DNA of 64,000 nucleotides from Labia minor (lineage: Eukaryota > Arthropoda > Insecta > Dermaptera > Spongiphoridae): the NCBI GenBank assembly GCA_963082975.1, contig OY720345.1:75299034-75363033 (forward strand), written 5' to 3'. Each line of letters starts with the position of its first letter. Within the stretch, counting starts at the first letter, position 1. The notes below the pieces were generated by a model. It ran no database searches. It was not told the origin of the DNA and saw nothing but the letters and a program-made list of their open reading frames with translations. A program made the position numbers and the translations under genes. This document shows positions 1 through 12,295 of the stretch, piece by piece.

Positions 1-1141
1 TATAAAGTTAAACTAAACCTAAATAGCAACAAGTAAAAGGAGGGGGCGGGTGCGGGAAAGGTCACAAAGGTAAATTGTGATTGATGAAAGACCCCAAACA
101 ATTCACCTCAGAAAATTTGTCCTGCTTGATCTCCACCGCTTTCCAGTTGGAAAGCTTGATTAAATTATTATTCAAAACTATTATGAAAACAAAAAAAAAA
201 GAGATGGGTTTGATAACGCGACCCCCACTAAAAAAAAAAACAAAAAACAAAAAAAAAAAAATATGAAGTCTCATGATCATTTTTCAAATTCCACGCTTTA
301 AATTAATCGCGGGATTAGCGATGTTTGTTACAAGAAATGATGCAGGAACTAAACTTAATAATTTGATGAGTAAATCAAGTGTTAGTCTTCGTTCATCTTT
401 CTATTCAGAATTGGTCCCAAGTTCTATTGAACAGCTACTAAGTTATTTAGAAATTAAATGATTTACATTAATCAAACCAAATTTAAAATTTATGTTGAAA
501 TTTAAAACATTTTATCTTCTCTTCAAGCAAATCTCTTTCTTTTACTCACACACACACACACACACTCATCCAGACACATATACATACCTACATATCTACA
601 TAAACTCATTTTGTTGGAGAGCAGACATGGTAGTGTGGGGATGCGGCGGAAAGGGGGAGGAAAGAAGACGCTAAAGCACCTCCAGAGGCCAGGCTAGCTA
701 GCTTATTCGACTTACGTGAACAAGAAAAATAATTTTTTTTTATTTTTCTTTGTAATGTAATCCTTGAGATTATAGTTTTAACCATGTTCTAATCAACATT
801 CAAGCAAAAATATACATTTATTAATTTATTATTTTCATTTACGTATATAGACATATAAAGCTAACTATTTATGAATAATTTATGAATATATATATATATA
901 TATAGTATAAGTACCTAGATATTTAAATGAAAGATATAAAACAAAATACACATTTTAAGAAATTCTGCTGATGGTTTTTAGAATATAATTTTTCGGTGTG
1001 TGAGAAGTCTAGTTACATTAAGAATCAAATAAAATTTTTATAAGGTTATATTTTTTATTATTTATATTTATTTTTTCTATAATCTCAAACAAATATATTG
1101 ATCAAAATTAATTTAATAATAAAATTAATTTTATTATTTTT
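1..1141. other. AT-rich DNA with CA microsatellite, no gene
   Basis: No coding region can be supported. There is a (CA)n tract at about 546-566, a short G-rich patch at about 615-665, and a short AT-dinucleotide run near 889-903. Open frames here are short, low-complexity and lysine/phenylalanine-rich, as expected by chance in AT-rich DNA. Confidence 0.6.
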
Positions 1142-1754
1142 ACTACCTCGTAAGATATAGTATTGCGATCATGAAAACTTTCGATGTCGAGGTTTTGATG
1201 TTTTTATACGTTTTGAAGGTTCCTGAATCATTTTCACTAAGGTTGAGAAAAATGTCTGTGTGTGTGTGTGTGTGTATGTGTGTATATAGACAAGATTACG
1301 CAAAAAAGGTTTGAGCTAGAATGATGAAATTTGGTATACGGGCATTATTCAAAATTCGTAGTTTTCTATCAACTTTTGAGAAATGTAACTCATTTTGAAG
1401 AGGACCATTACCTACCACGTTTTGATTTTTTTTTCTTCTGAAGTGACTGTAAAAAATAAAGATCTATGTTTGATAATTTTTCATATGATTAAAGATTGTA
1501 TAAAACTGCTATATATAGAATTTCAGCTTGATTGAATCGCTGAAAGTAACGGAATTAATTTTTTATCACTGCAAATCACGCTCCAACACGTGACGTGGTG
1601 CCATCATCAAAGAGTCAATCATGCGCTGGTTTAATAAATATTATTATTAATTTTAATTTATAATTTATAATTAATTAAATTTAATTTAAATATAATATAT
1701 ATTATTTAATCACAAGTACAAATTGAGAGATAGTCGAGTGGAGACACTCCAGCT
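1142..1754 (+). repeat. Family A interspersed repeat, copy 1
   Basis: About 610-bp dispersed repeat found ten or more times in this window. Order: 5' ACTATCTCGC-type end (here mutated), a segment around TTTTCACTAAGGTTGAG, a variable (GT)n tract, the core GAAATTTGGTATACGGGC, an AT-rich 3' third, and the conserved end GGAGACACTCCAGCT. The copy is full length. It lies in T-rich flanks with no obvious target duplication. The apparent short open frame through the GT tract is not conserved as protein between copies. No transposase is encoded, so the element is non-autonomous if mobile. Confidence 0.85.
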
Positions 1755-2097
1755 TATTTTTAGATATTTTTAAGTTGGCTCTTGAAATTTTAATTAAGAT
1801 TCATAAAAATCTCAAAATAATGCTTTTATAATTTATATATTATAATAATTTGAGTTAATATTAATATGATCTGAATGGGCTTTTATTCATATTTTCAATA
1901 TTAATTAATATACTTAGTATACTTATAGGCAATTTCAAAAAAAAAAAATATTTCTTTAACAAGTATTTTTCATCAATTAACAAAAATAAGTATAATCACA
2001 TACAAATTAATAAATAATTTAAAATATCGAATAAATTTACGATATATATAAAATAAATAAAGGCATACATTTTTTATATATCTACATTTCTATGGTT
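1755..2097. other. AT-rich DNA, nothing recognised
   Basis: Low-complexity A/T sequence between a family-A repeat and a mariner remnant. No gene, RNA or repeat boundary was seen. Confidence 0.6.
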
Positions 2098-2530
2098 CGA
2101 GGGTAGGTCAATAAGTCCGTGACTTTTTGAATAAAACACAGGTTTTTATTATTATTTTATTTTTCAACGTAGTTTCCTTTGAGCTCGATACATTTCGTCA
2201 ACCGTTTCTCCAATTTTTTATCTCTTTCAAAAAAAGCGATCAAAATCTCTTTCCGCCGAGCCATTGCTTTATATTTGGAAACAAGAAATAATCACTTGGG
2301 GCTAAATCCGGAGAATAGTGCGGATGAGGGAGCAATTCGTATCCCAATTCATGGATTTTCATGGTATTTGACTATTTCAATTTTTTTCTTGAATCACGAA
2401 GTTGTCTGCTATTAGTGAATGTCAAACAAAAAATAAAAGACTCAACTTGTTCAAATTTTGACACGAGTCAGCTGATAGTTGCATGCTGACAGGAGCAGTG
2501 TTGCCATTTCATTTAAGGAAATGAGAAGTC
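2098..2530 (-). mobile_element. Deleted mariner (Tc1/mariner) remnant 1
   Basis: Starts with the terminal motif CGAGGGTAGGTCAATAAG shared with the copies at 33284 and 50576. On the minus strand the C-terminal mariner transposase end is readable: HPHYSPDLAPSDYFLFP, whose SD holds the last catalytic aspartate of the DD34D-type triad, then KKLEKRLTKCIELKGNYVEK near the stop (about 2165-2350). An in-frame stop follows the GGKRF motif. The N-terminal start codon seen in sister copies is mutated, the middle is missing, and no matching right terminal repeat was found. It is a dead copy. Confidence 0.8.
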
Positions 2531-3595
2531 AGTTGACCTGCACCTTGTAAATTAGAAGATTTTTCTATTCTATAAAAAATAAATGATAGTATAATATGTA
2601 CTTAAATAATTTTTTTTGCTTTTATAATTTTAATAATAATTGTTAATATTTTAATTTATTTTTATGACTAAAATTAAAATACATAAAACATTATTATTAT
2701 TAGTATTCTTAAAAAGCCATTTTACTTTTGTAATTTAAAAAAAAAAATTATTATTCAAATATCAATTAAGTACATATATGTATAATATTGATACTTTTCT
2801 TTTTTTAGATGTTTTAAATAAATGTATAACTTAATGTTATAATTATATTTTTTTAATAATATAATATATTCTATAATTGGCTAGAAACGAGTTTAATGGT
2901 CTTAAAAAGTCCCATATAATTAAATATCAAATAAAAATTTAGTTTATTAAATAACTTATCATTTAACGAGCTTTTTATCACTTTAATAATTATCAAAATA
3001 ATAGCTAAATGAATAATTTTAATTTTAATCTAATAAATATACATATTACATAAAAATCTCGTCATGATTTACGTTAGAAACGTTGTATTTAATTCCATTG
3101 GAATGCTACTTGTTGTTAATACAATAGGCTTAAGAAAAGAATGAAATGAAATAGAAAACATAAAAATAATTAACATAAATCAGACTTGTTGAGTTCTAAC
3201 AAGGACACACCAATTGGTGTTATTTATCTATTTTGTTGTCCTCTTTTAAATGGAATTTTCTTTTACACAATTCATGCTCATACGTCTAAAAAACTAAAAC
3301 AATTATTCTGGCAGATCAATAATAAATTTTTCCAAACTTTATAAAAACCATAAGAAATTTTTTTATAATTTATATAAAACAAGTATATACATAGAATGTT
3401 ACTCAATGACCCCCCCCCCTCCTTCAATCTCTACACCGTTAAATTGAAATGCTATTTAGAGAGAAAGTTTGACAATTTAACCGACGAAGAGTTTTCCAAT
3501 AAAATAAACTATAAAATATGACATAAACTTATCCTTATTAAAGTTAAGAATATTACATTATGAACGCCTAAAATAAAAAAAATTAATTAATTACA

Positions 3596-3629
<34 letters not shown>

Positions 3630-4590
3630 AAATATTTAATAAAATAATACCCATTAAAACTTAACGTAAAATTATTTGATTTAAAAAAAAGTATTTAATT
3701 AATAATATTGAATTTAATTTAAAATAAAATGTTTGTGCTTTTAAACTTTGTCTAAGTAAATAGATATTGTAAATATTTTATAAGAAATTTCTAATATATT
3801 TTCTCCATTAAAAAAGAGATAATACTAGTTGATAAGTAATACTTATATCATATTGTACTGGATTTTTGCATAAAAATTAAATTAATTAATCAAATCGAAT
3901 TTTTCACTCTTATTAATGAATTTGTCATACTTACTACATTCTTTTATCAAAAAAATTTATCAATTTTAAAAAAATAAAGCTTTATTAGTTCATCCTCTCC
4001 TAATGAATATATATATATTTATCTTATATAAATCCTTTCAAATATTAATTCATTAATTAAATTTAATTAATTAATTTTAATATTATATGGAGAAAAATTT
4101 CTCTTATATAAGATATTTACATTATATAAATTTGTCTTACAATGGCCGCAATTCCAAAGTATTGAATAAAAGAATCAAATCTCTTCGAAGTTTAAATTTT
4201 CTTTATTAAATTTTCAATTAATTTTTAATACTTTAAATAGCGTTTTAGCAGTTTTAAGTAATGATTTAATTTTACATTTTTTTATGTTATAGTAGAAGCT
4301 GTAAATATGGACTACCATTTTTTTGACTACAATATCAGGTTTTAGAAATAAACTTGAAGGAAAATTAATTCCTTCAACATAAACTGGTGCAAGTTTACTA
4401 AGTATTTTGTAGTAAAGTTCTTTCTAAAATCATGTCATTTCCCATTCAATTAGTTTTTTTGGGAAATCAATATTTGAGAGGATTGGTGGTGCAAATATGA
4501 GCTACTGTTAATAATGTTTTAAAAATGCCTAAAGGAAAAGGAATATAAAAAATAAAATAACATTTAGGTGTTTTACATGTTTAATTACAA
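2531..4590. other. AT-rich DNA with TA microsatellite
   Basis: About 2 kb of A/T-rich low-complexity sequence. It contains a (TA)15-like tract at 3597-3626 and a C run at about 3410-3418. No protein gene, RNA gene or recognisable transposon is supported. Confidence 0.6.
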
Positions 4591-4599
4591 AACAAGAAC

Positions 4600-5360
4600 T
4601 CTTAACACTTGAAATTATTGGGTTGTTGCATAAATTCGTCAGTAAACCACGCTTTGTTTTGTTTTGCATTTAATGGAGCTTCATTTTTCTTTGATGGTCT
4701 TCGTTTTCGTTTAAAATTAATATAAACGATCCATTTTTCGTCTCCTGTGATTATACGATTCAAGAATGGATCAATTTCAAATCACAAGCAGGGATTCTGT
4801 CAATCCAATTTTTTTGTGATAACTATCTATCACTGTGATTCTACGGAACTCAAAAGTTCTTGGCTGCAGCAACCACACCACTCCAAGTATTCCTATTCTG
4901 AGTCACAACCTTCCAGTCCCTATTCTCTTCCATCTCTCTCAGATCCTTTTCCACATTATCCACCCACCGTGTCCTTTGTCTTCCAAGATGACGTTTCCCA
5001 CTCGGTCTCCATATCAATATATTTTTTGCCATTCTATCTTCCCCCATTCTAGCCACGTGTCTTGCCCACCGTAGCCTTCTAGATTTTATAATTCTAACTA
5101 TATCTGGAGATGCATAGAGGTCATGCAATTCCTCGTTATGCAATCTTGGCCATTCTTCGGTGATCTCATCTTTCTTTGGCCCATAAATGCTTCGCACAAT
5201 TCTGTCTTGCGAAACCCAAACATCAGACTTAATGATCATTCCCAATTGCTCTAATTGTCTCAAAATTGTTGACTGATTAATTTTTATACGATTAGCAATC
5301 TAACGAGTTTTTTTATGATGATCAAGTATAAATGTTGCAAATATCTAATAGTCTAAATTT
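4600..5360 (-). mobile_element. Second mariner-type element, interrupted by a LINE 3' fragment
   Basis: Read on the minus strand, 5355-5206 encodes a helix-turn-helix-like stretch including NRIKINQSTILRQLEQLGMI and then KSDVWVSQ, typical of the mariner N-terminal DNA-binding domain. After a break, 4790-4620 encodes RIITGDEKWIVYINFKRKR, which contains the first catalytic aspartate (GDE) of a mariner/Tc1 transposase, followed by a lysine-rich stretch. Between the two lies foreign LINE sequence (about 4818-5205). The terminal GGGTTGTTGCATAAATTCG near 4619 resembles a terminal repeat but no partner was found. Frames are broken and the element is defective. Confidence 0.65.
4818..5205 (-). pseudogene. 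3' end of a non-LTR retrotransposon (LINE) ORF
   Basis: The minus strand reads SIYGPKKDEITEE, then RRLRWARHVARMGEDRMA, then a GRQRTRWVDNV segment and DWKVVTQNRNTWSGVVAAA before the stop. This is the C-terminal tail found after the reverse transcriptase domain in many insect LINE ORFs. It ends in a CTATCTATC run (minus-strand GATA tail), also seen at 14473 and 51850. The open frame continues upstream into mariner sequence (from 5263), so the apparent 137-residue protein is a chimera of two transposons and not a gene. Confidence 0.75.
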
Positions 5361-5994
5361 ACAAACCAGTGGCTAGACGATATTTACACTATTAAGTCAT
5401 TTTGAAACTGTCGATAACCTTATCCCTCTGATTTTAATATATATTCCAAATAGCATTTTTTAAAAAGTTTGATGCTTAAATAAAACTGTTTAATGCGTAC
5501 ACAACTAATTATGTGAGCAACGAATGTACGAACCTGTAAAAGTTTCAGTCGAGCACGAAACCAAACAACCAAAGTATCACATTATCTAATAAACAAGCCT
5601 TCCTCAAAATGAGCTAAAAGATTTATCTCGAACGATCATGCAAACATAAATATGTGATTTCCCTTATTTACACCCTCTTCTCTTCTTGATTTTATAATAA
5701 TAATTTTTTTATTATAAATTTATTAAGTATTTTATTTTTTTAAATAATTTATAAATATATTTCAATAAATATTAAATATAAAATCCTATTTTTATTTAAT
5801 AAAAAAAAATAAAAATAAACTTACATATTTAATTTAATAAAAATAAAAGTACTATTATAATGTTTCGTTTTATCGTAAATGAAGAAAACAAAAAATAATT
5901 GGTATAGATGAAAAAAAAATAATATAAAAAAACTTTCGAAGATTAAGCAACAAATCTAAGAATTGTTTGATAGATTAAAATAATTACATAAATT
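5361..5994. other. AT-rich DNA, nothing recognised
   Basis: Low-complexity sequence with several A and T runs. No gene or repeat boundary is supported. Confidence 0.55.
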
Positions 5995-6370
5995 CCTAAG
6001 TGTAAAATGCTTTTAACATTTTAATTTCTGTGCGCATTATCGATACATTTACGACGCACAACTATTCCGTCTCGTCTTGAAGAACATCCCGCAAACAACG
6101 TGAGACAGAAAATAATTGAATCTACGTAACATTTAGATTAGATCCAAGGTTGAGTAATTTTAGAACTGAGTGAGACCGGAATCGGAGAGCTTGTAGCGTG
6201 TAATGGCAGTCATTACTGCCCATGAGACTAGTCTAGATATTTCTTCAGATTCATTCGCAAATGCCTCCATTCATCCTGGCCATGTCGTGCCGGATTCGAA
6301 TGAATTGAATGTCACCGAGCGAAGACTCCCCACTCCCCTGTATGTTACCTTCATACCCCCCCCCCATTCT
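5995..6370. promoter_or_regulatory. GC-richer single-copy island, candidate regulatory element
   Basis: About 375 bp with clearly higher G+C and complexity than its surroundings, and no match to any repeat family in the window. It ends in a C-rich tract (6356-6365). No reading frame looks coding. It could be a conserved non-coding element, an untranslated exon or an old unrecognised repeat; the regulatory label is only an inference from composition. Confidence 0.2.
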
Positions 6371-6541
6371 CAAGATTGATTACCTTTGATTTACATAAAA
6401 ATTGAAAATATAATATAAATATCAATATCGAGGAATTTTCACTTAAACTTAAACAATAGTTATTGTAATGTACATAGTTAGGGTTGATTTGAAATCTTTT
6501 TTTTCTCTCTTTATTTTAAGTGTTAAAAAAATTATTATGAT

Positions 6542-7124
6542 TAAGGTGACCAATCGTCCTACTTTAGGGAGAATAGTCCTCCATTTGTAAGCTCTATATA
6601 GCTGAAGTAGCCGGCGTTGCCCGGCGTTACCCGAGGCTGTGACGTCATGAAGGGCCGGGTGACGTCATATAATTTTAAATTAAGAAAAACATAATGAAGA
6701 TGATTTTTCCCGAGGATAAAACCAATACATTCGTGGTGATATGTAAAAAAATCTCCTAATCTGAAATTTGGTGTGAAAATAACCCTTCCCTTCCTATAGT
6801 CGATCGCTAATACTACTACTTCCGGTTTCCGGATTTGCACCAAAAGTTGATCAATTCATCCCACTGATGCATTAAGTAAATATACCAAATTTCATCAAAA
6901 TCCGTTGAGCCGTTCAGGCTGTACACATCTATACGGACGGACAGACGGACGGACAGACATCATGCTAAAAATACTTTTTTCTGTTAAGAAAATGCATGAT
7001 TCGTGGAGATATGTAAAAATCTCCACATGTGAAATTTGGTGTGAAAACAATACCTCCCTTACTATCGTCGGTCGGTAAAAAGGTAAAATGTCCTGATTTG
7101 ATGTTTTCAAAATATGGTCACCTT
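6542..7124 (-). mobile_element. hAT-like non-autonomous element, family B copy 1
   Basis: 583 bp bounded by inverted termini AAGGTGACCA and TGGTCACCTT. Flanks ATTATGAT (6534-6541) and ATTATAAT (7125-7132) match at 7 of 8 positions, as expected of an old 8-bp hAT target duplication. Inside are two minus-strand passages of the shared core (ATTTGGTGTGAAAA, then GATGAAATTTGGTATA), a GGAC-rich simple repeat around 6932-6956, and the motif ACCGGAAG. It encodes no transposase; short open frames are chance. Sister copies are at 9691 and 25197. Confidence 0.75.
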
Positions 7125-7924
7125 ATTATAATAAATAATTTTTTCAACTTTTAAAATTAATTCTATTTATATATATTTTAAAAACATATGTTTTAAAAGA
7201 TATTAATTGGACTACAATTTCACATTAGAACCGAGATAAATTACAAATTGGTTTTCTATGTTCAACTATCAGTGTGATACACTAATCCAGTTTTTTTGAT
7301 AATTAATCAAAATAAAACAACAACCGGTCAATTTGAAATAATTTTGTAGATAATGTAGTTAGATTAAACCCAAAAAATAAAATAAAATAAAATTTTTAAC
7401 AATTTCAGTTTAAGTCTGAAGTATTATTATTCACTCTAAACTTCTAAACCTTGTTTTCTCAAACTTGTCTACATTTTTTTTAATTTAGATTAAAATCTAG
7501 GATCTAGGTTATCTCGAGTCTAAACACTTTTAAAATTTGGTATTTCCTTGAGAAGGGCCTTATTTTAGTATAGAAAAAGGGAGATCGCCCTAATGGGCGC
7601 TACAATAACACAATTTACACCATAAACTGAAAAGTAATAAAAAGGTGTCCAATCAAAATATATAATTAATATTTTAAAAAAATATAAATTTCTGAGTAAA
7701 TAATTTTATTTGCCTTCTGATCTAATAAGTTATTTAAAACAAAACTAAACAGAGTGCCGGATCTATATCTATGTCTTGACTTTAAAAAATAATTCAATAC
7801 TTATGTCTTTGATAAACCTACTTCTCTCTTTTTATACAGTTTCATACGATTTCAATTTTCTAAGTGGTTTAAACATTGTTTCAATCAATCATGATACTAA
7901 AAAGTATGTTATAAAAAAAATCTC
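7125..7924. other. AT-rich DNA, nothing recognised
   Basis: A/T-rich sequence. The short open frame at 7776-7982 is low-complexity and runs into a SINE-like repeat, so no gene is called. Confidence 0.55.
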
Positions 7925-8216
7925 TTGGCTTTTGTATGTCTTATACAAGGACAACGCCTATCATCTCATAATTAAAAACTAAACGATATGTCTTATGATC
8001 AGTAGAACGGGTACTTTCAACCTTTACATTGATTTTCTTGATCGGATGCGCTACTTTTTATTAATTGGCTTCCCAATTTTGATTCCGGAAGCTGGGTTAA
8101 CTCCATCCCATATACCACAGCTAGAGAAAATCCATTACCAGGCCCCGGGATCAAGAGAATGAAAGTCAGCTACGCTACCTCCCACCCCGTGGCGCTTAAT
8201 ACAAAGTAGGCTATAA
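7925..8216 (-). repeat. SINE-like repeat J, copy 1
   Basis: Body similar to the repeats at 54850 and 57535; shared words are TATGATCAGTAGAACGG, TTGATTTTCTT and CTTCCCAATTTTGAT. On the minus strand the distal end (about 8120-8216) aligns with a tRNA-like head: TAGCGTAGCTGAC resembles an A box, and a degenerate B box follows. This suggests a decayed tRNA-derived SINE. Confidence 0.5.
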
Positions 8217-8220
8217 TCCT

Positions 8221-9682
8221 CAGAAACAAATATGGATTTGATTCAAATGAGTAAGAGATTTTATATATTGATAAAGTGCCCGATTTTTTAATGAAATTTT
8301 TGACAATATACCACTAAATTCTCTAATTAATTAAACAATTTCATATAACTTAAATGGAGGAGGCATGGAATAGAGATTGGAGAAATTCAGTTGCTATCAG
8401 ACTTTTATTTTTTATTAATTAATTATAGTATCCACACTTTTTTTTAGATATATAATTAATTAATTTCGAAAACATTTGAGGGGTTGCTTGATTTTCTCTT
8501 AATTCTGCTCTCCTCTTCGATAGTAGTTATCTGAATCCCTTATTAATACAAGTAAGTCATCAATTTATTTATTTAATTATTTATTTATTTTTGATATAAT
8601 TGTTATTTTCAATTATTTTATTTTAATTCTAATTTTTTATTGTTTTTAATGAAAAATGTTATCAAAAACCTCACCTAGTATAGTGGCATAAAAAACGATT
8701 CTGATTTTTTTTTTTTTTCTTAATTATTTATTTTAAAATTATTTATTTAATCAGATAAAAGTTTTTTCTTCTTCTTTCATATACCTACATAATTAAAAAC
8801 TAAACGACTTAATCCAACACAAAAATTTATAATAATAATTGATCGTGATTGTGAAATTATTCTGTGAAACATATAAGACATTAATTTAATGGTATATTAA
8901 AACTTTTTCAAATTTGCAAAATAATATTAGCTATTAAATAGCTTGAGGAATTTGAGAAATTTTCCTTCTTTAGTATCTTGGAGTATCCCGTTACAGTTAT
9001 TATTCTTAAATAGATTTATTGATTCAAGTGGTGTGTCAAGAATCTATATGAGCTTTAATGAAGTCGTAGCGTATCTGAGAAAAAGTTTTTAAATTATATC
9101 TAATCAATATGAGATCAGATATTATTTTCAAATCAATCTATTTTCTTATTTCTTCTACTGCTGGTGATGGCGCCAAGGATTTTGCTCAATCGTGAATTGA
9201 TGCATTGAAAATGTGCGACTAGTATACCATAATATACCATAATAATAATAATACTATCGAGAATAGAATCGAGAATCGAGAAAAATAATCATAAATCAAT
9301 GATAATTATTGTCAACCAACACTGAATTTCATCATTCTTTTCTAGTTATATTATACATATTATATATTAATAAAATAGATCAACATATCAAGAAATAAAA
9401 CAATTTAATATATTTAGAAAATTATTTAGTACGTAGAATAGTACTTAAATATTTATAAAAAATCAAAAAAAAAAAATAAATAAATGAAAAAATTATTTAG
9501 AAAACAAAAAAAATTAATATTTATGTCCGACGAACGTTAGCTCAAAATCAGTTTGGCTCTTATTTTCGATTTTTCATTCAATATGGCTCTAAAAAAAAAT
9601 TTAATTTTTTTTACTATTTTATAAATTTAAATAAAAATTTTATAATTTAGCAAAAAAAAGATTATATTCTTTTTATATGTTA
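8221..9682. other. AT-rich DNA, nothing recognised
   Basis: About 1.4 kb of A/T-rich low-complexity sequence with homopolymer runs. No gene is supported. A CGTTAGCTCAAAATCAG word near 9535 recurs at 9820 inside the next element, so a decayed relative may abut here. Confidence 0.5.
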
Positions 9683-9690
9683 CATTTATA

Positions 9691-10563
9691 TAGACTGTCC
9701 AAACGTCCCGGTTTTCCGGGATTGTCCCGATTTTAGGTGCTCTGTCCCAGCGTCCCAAAAAAATATCTTCGGGACAGTCTATTGTCCCGGTTTTTAAATA
9801 TTTATGTCCGAGGAACGTTTGCTCAAAATCAGTTTGGCTCTTATTTTCAATTTTTCATTGGCTCTAAAAAAATAAGTTGTCCTGTGGCCAGGTCCGAACC
9901 GACCGACTGTTTGAAATAAATTAATTTCCAGCTACAGAAACAATTTCAAAAAATTTTAATATATCTATTAATGTAATAAAAAACAGATATGGATACATAA
10001 ATAATAAATATAAACATTTTTAATTTTATTTTATTTATAATATATATACAAGAGCAGGCTGTGACGTCATGAATGGCTGGATGACGTCATATAATTTTAA
10101 ATCAAGAAAAAACTAATAAATATGATTTTTCTCGAGGATAAAACCAATACAAAGTGCACGATTCGTGGTTATATATATAAAAATCTCCTCATGTGAAATT
10201 TGGTGTGAAAATAACCCTTCCCTTCCAATCGTCGATCGCTAATACTACCACTTCCGGTTTCCGAAATTGCACCAAAAGTTGATCAATTCATCCCACTGAT
10301 GCATTAAGTAAATATACCAAATTTCATCAAAATCGGTTGAGCCGTTCAGGCTGTACACATCTATACGGACGGACAGACGGACGGACAGACATCATGCTAA
10401 AAATACTTTTTTCTGTTTAGAAAATGCATGATTCGTGGAGATATGTAAAAATCTCCACATGTGAAATTTGGTGTGAAAACAATACCTCCCTTACTATCGT
10501 CGGTCGGTAAAAAAAAAATTTACAAATGTCCCGGTTAGGTGTTTTCGAAACATGATCACCCTA
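9691..10563 (-). mobile_element. hAT-like non-autonomous element, family B copy 2 (complete)
   Basis: 873 bp flanked on both sides by the perfect 8-bp repeat CATTTATA (9683-9690 and 10564-10571), the mark of hAT insertion. The ends are imperfect inverted repeats: TAGACTGTCC at left and GATCACCCTA at right, each near a CCCGGTT motif. It has two parts: 9691-10050, also found reversed at 25660-25835, and 10055-10510, carrying the shared core (GATGAAATTTGGTATA on the minus strand, GGAC repeats, ACCGGAAG). No transposase remains. It is the best-preserved reference copy of this family here. Confidence 0.85.
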
Positions 10564-10571
10564 CATTTATA

Positions 10572-11484
10572 TACAAATAAATAATAAATAATTAAAAAGT
10601 AAAAAAAAAATAAGTATTTGTAATTGATGCCAATGAACTCATTAAGAAATTAACTTTGTATTTAATATTGGTTTTAAATCGAGTTGAATTTTGAACAGTC
10701 CAATAGTATGAGTGATTCTTGTTGAAAAGAAATATATAAATATATGTACTTATAGATGTACTTAAATTAAAGTTGTAAGTTAATATATGTATATTTTCAA
10801 GTGTTGTTATTTTTGGTGGTTATCCGATGAATGAGAGGTGACATGCCTGACAAGATAAATATGTATTATAAATTATAAAAAAAAATTTTATTCAAATATT
10901 AATCATGTAATTTTAAACAATTTAGTCATGCATGCTTGTTTCAATTTTAACAGACAACAATTGATGAAGTATTAACGTTCTGCCATCCGAAACGTGTGAA
11001 AAAAGAAAATTATATCACGTTTGCAATAAAAATATTAAAAAAAATTCAATTCAAAATTCATCCAAAAAGCCATATAAAATTTTTTTCGATTAAATTTGTA
11101 TTATTTTCAATTCAGTGTGATTCTTCCCAATCAGCTTCAATAGAAATTTTTTGTACTATTTCTCTCCAAATTTATTAATTAATGATTTTAATGATTATAT
11201 GCTCCTCATCATTTTATTTATAACATTTAATTTAATTTTCAATTATCATAAATTAAAATTTATTAATTTTAAATTCATAAGTCATAAGTTCATAATTGTC
11301 ACCCCCTTACTCTATGAGTTAGCATTCACCCACACACACTAATTCAAAAAAAAAAAATACATCTTATTTTAAAAAATAGAAATTAAATATAATATAAATT
11401 AAATTTGAATTAATTGTAAATAAAAATATTTATTTTATTATTATTAATTTTCAATTCATTATGAAAAATCAAAATATGAATCAA
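10572..11484. other. AT-rich DNA, nothing recognised
   Basis: A/T-rich. The two ~60-residue open frames at 10996-11342 are Phe/Ile/Lys/Asn-rich and overlap a CACACACA tail, so they look like chance frames. Confidence 0.55.
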
Positions 11485-12295
11485 CAAATTTAGTACCTGG
11501 AACACGGAGCTATTTCTCGACCCTTGAAAAAATATTGATATACAATTCTTTAATTATTTATTAAAATTATTAAATGTTACATCATTGCATCAATCTGATT
11601 AAAATGAATGGAACTTGGGGACCTCAATAATAATAAATAATTTTAATAAAATATGAATAATATTTTAGTGAAAAACTATTAAAAATTATAAAAACTATCT
11701 AAAAATTAATTAATAAATGAACAATGAATAAATAAATATAAATTAATAATTTAATAAAAAATAAACGCGAAAATAAATAAAAAAAAACATATAAAATTAA
11801 CTAATAAAAATTTATAAGAATTAACAAAAAATTAAACAACAAAACAGAATAAAAATTGTTCTTAAAATATCATAAATAAACTTACAATGTTTGCAAGAGA
11901 AATAAGATAACTTTTAGATTTTTTTTGGAGAAAGATTAATAAATATATTTCTTAATTTGATTCTAAAATATTTTAAAATAAATATTTTTAATGTTATTTC
12001 GAAATTAAATAAAAATTTTTAAAATATTTTAAATATAAAAAAATATTAATACATTTTCAATTAAAAAAGAATGGTAAGAGGCAAATATTTAAATTTAGAA
12101 AAAACTAATGAAGATAATTTTTCTCTAGGCTGAAACCAATACATATCGATTTGTCTTTATAAATATTATCTATTGTGTGAGTTTCAAAAAAATTCTTTGA
12201 GCAGTTAATTAATAAATTAATTAAAAAATATACAAATATATATACAAATACATATATACAATTTTTGCTAATATATAATAAGATAAGATATAGTT
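11485..12295 (+). repeat. Family K repeat, copy 1
   Basis: Begins TAGTACCTGGAACACGGAGC and is followed by TTGCATCAATCTGATTAAAATG, shared with the repeats at 17018 and 17940. It ends near ATATATACAATTTTTGCTA and ATAATAAGATAAGATATA, as at 18545. About 800 bp, AT-rich, without coding capacity. Ends with GCTAG-type sequence in other copies; its transposon class is not clear. Confidence 0.6.

Noticed and set aside
4747..5074. Plus-strand Ser/Pro-rich frames of 101 and 79 residues
   Set aside because: They are antisense shadows of the LINE tail encoded on the minus strand.
9691..10563. Helitron interpretation of family B because it shares the core module
   Set aside because: Terminal inverted repeats and a perfect 8-bp target duplication indicate hAT-type insertion.
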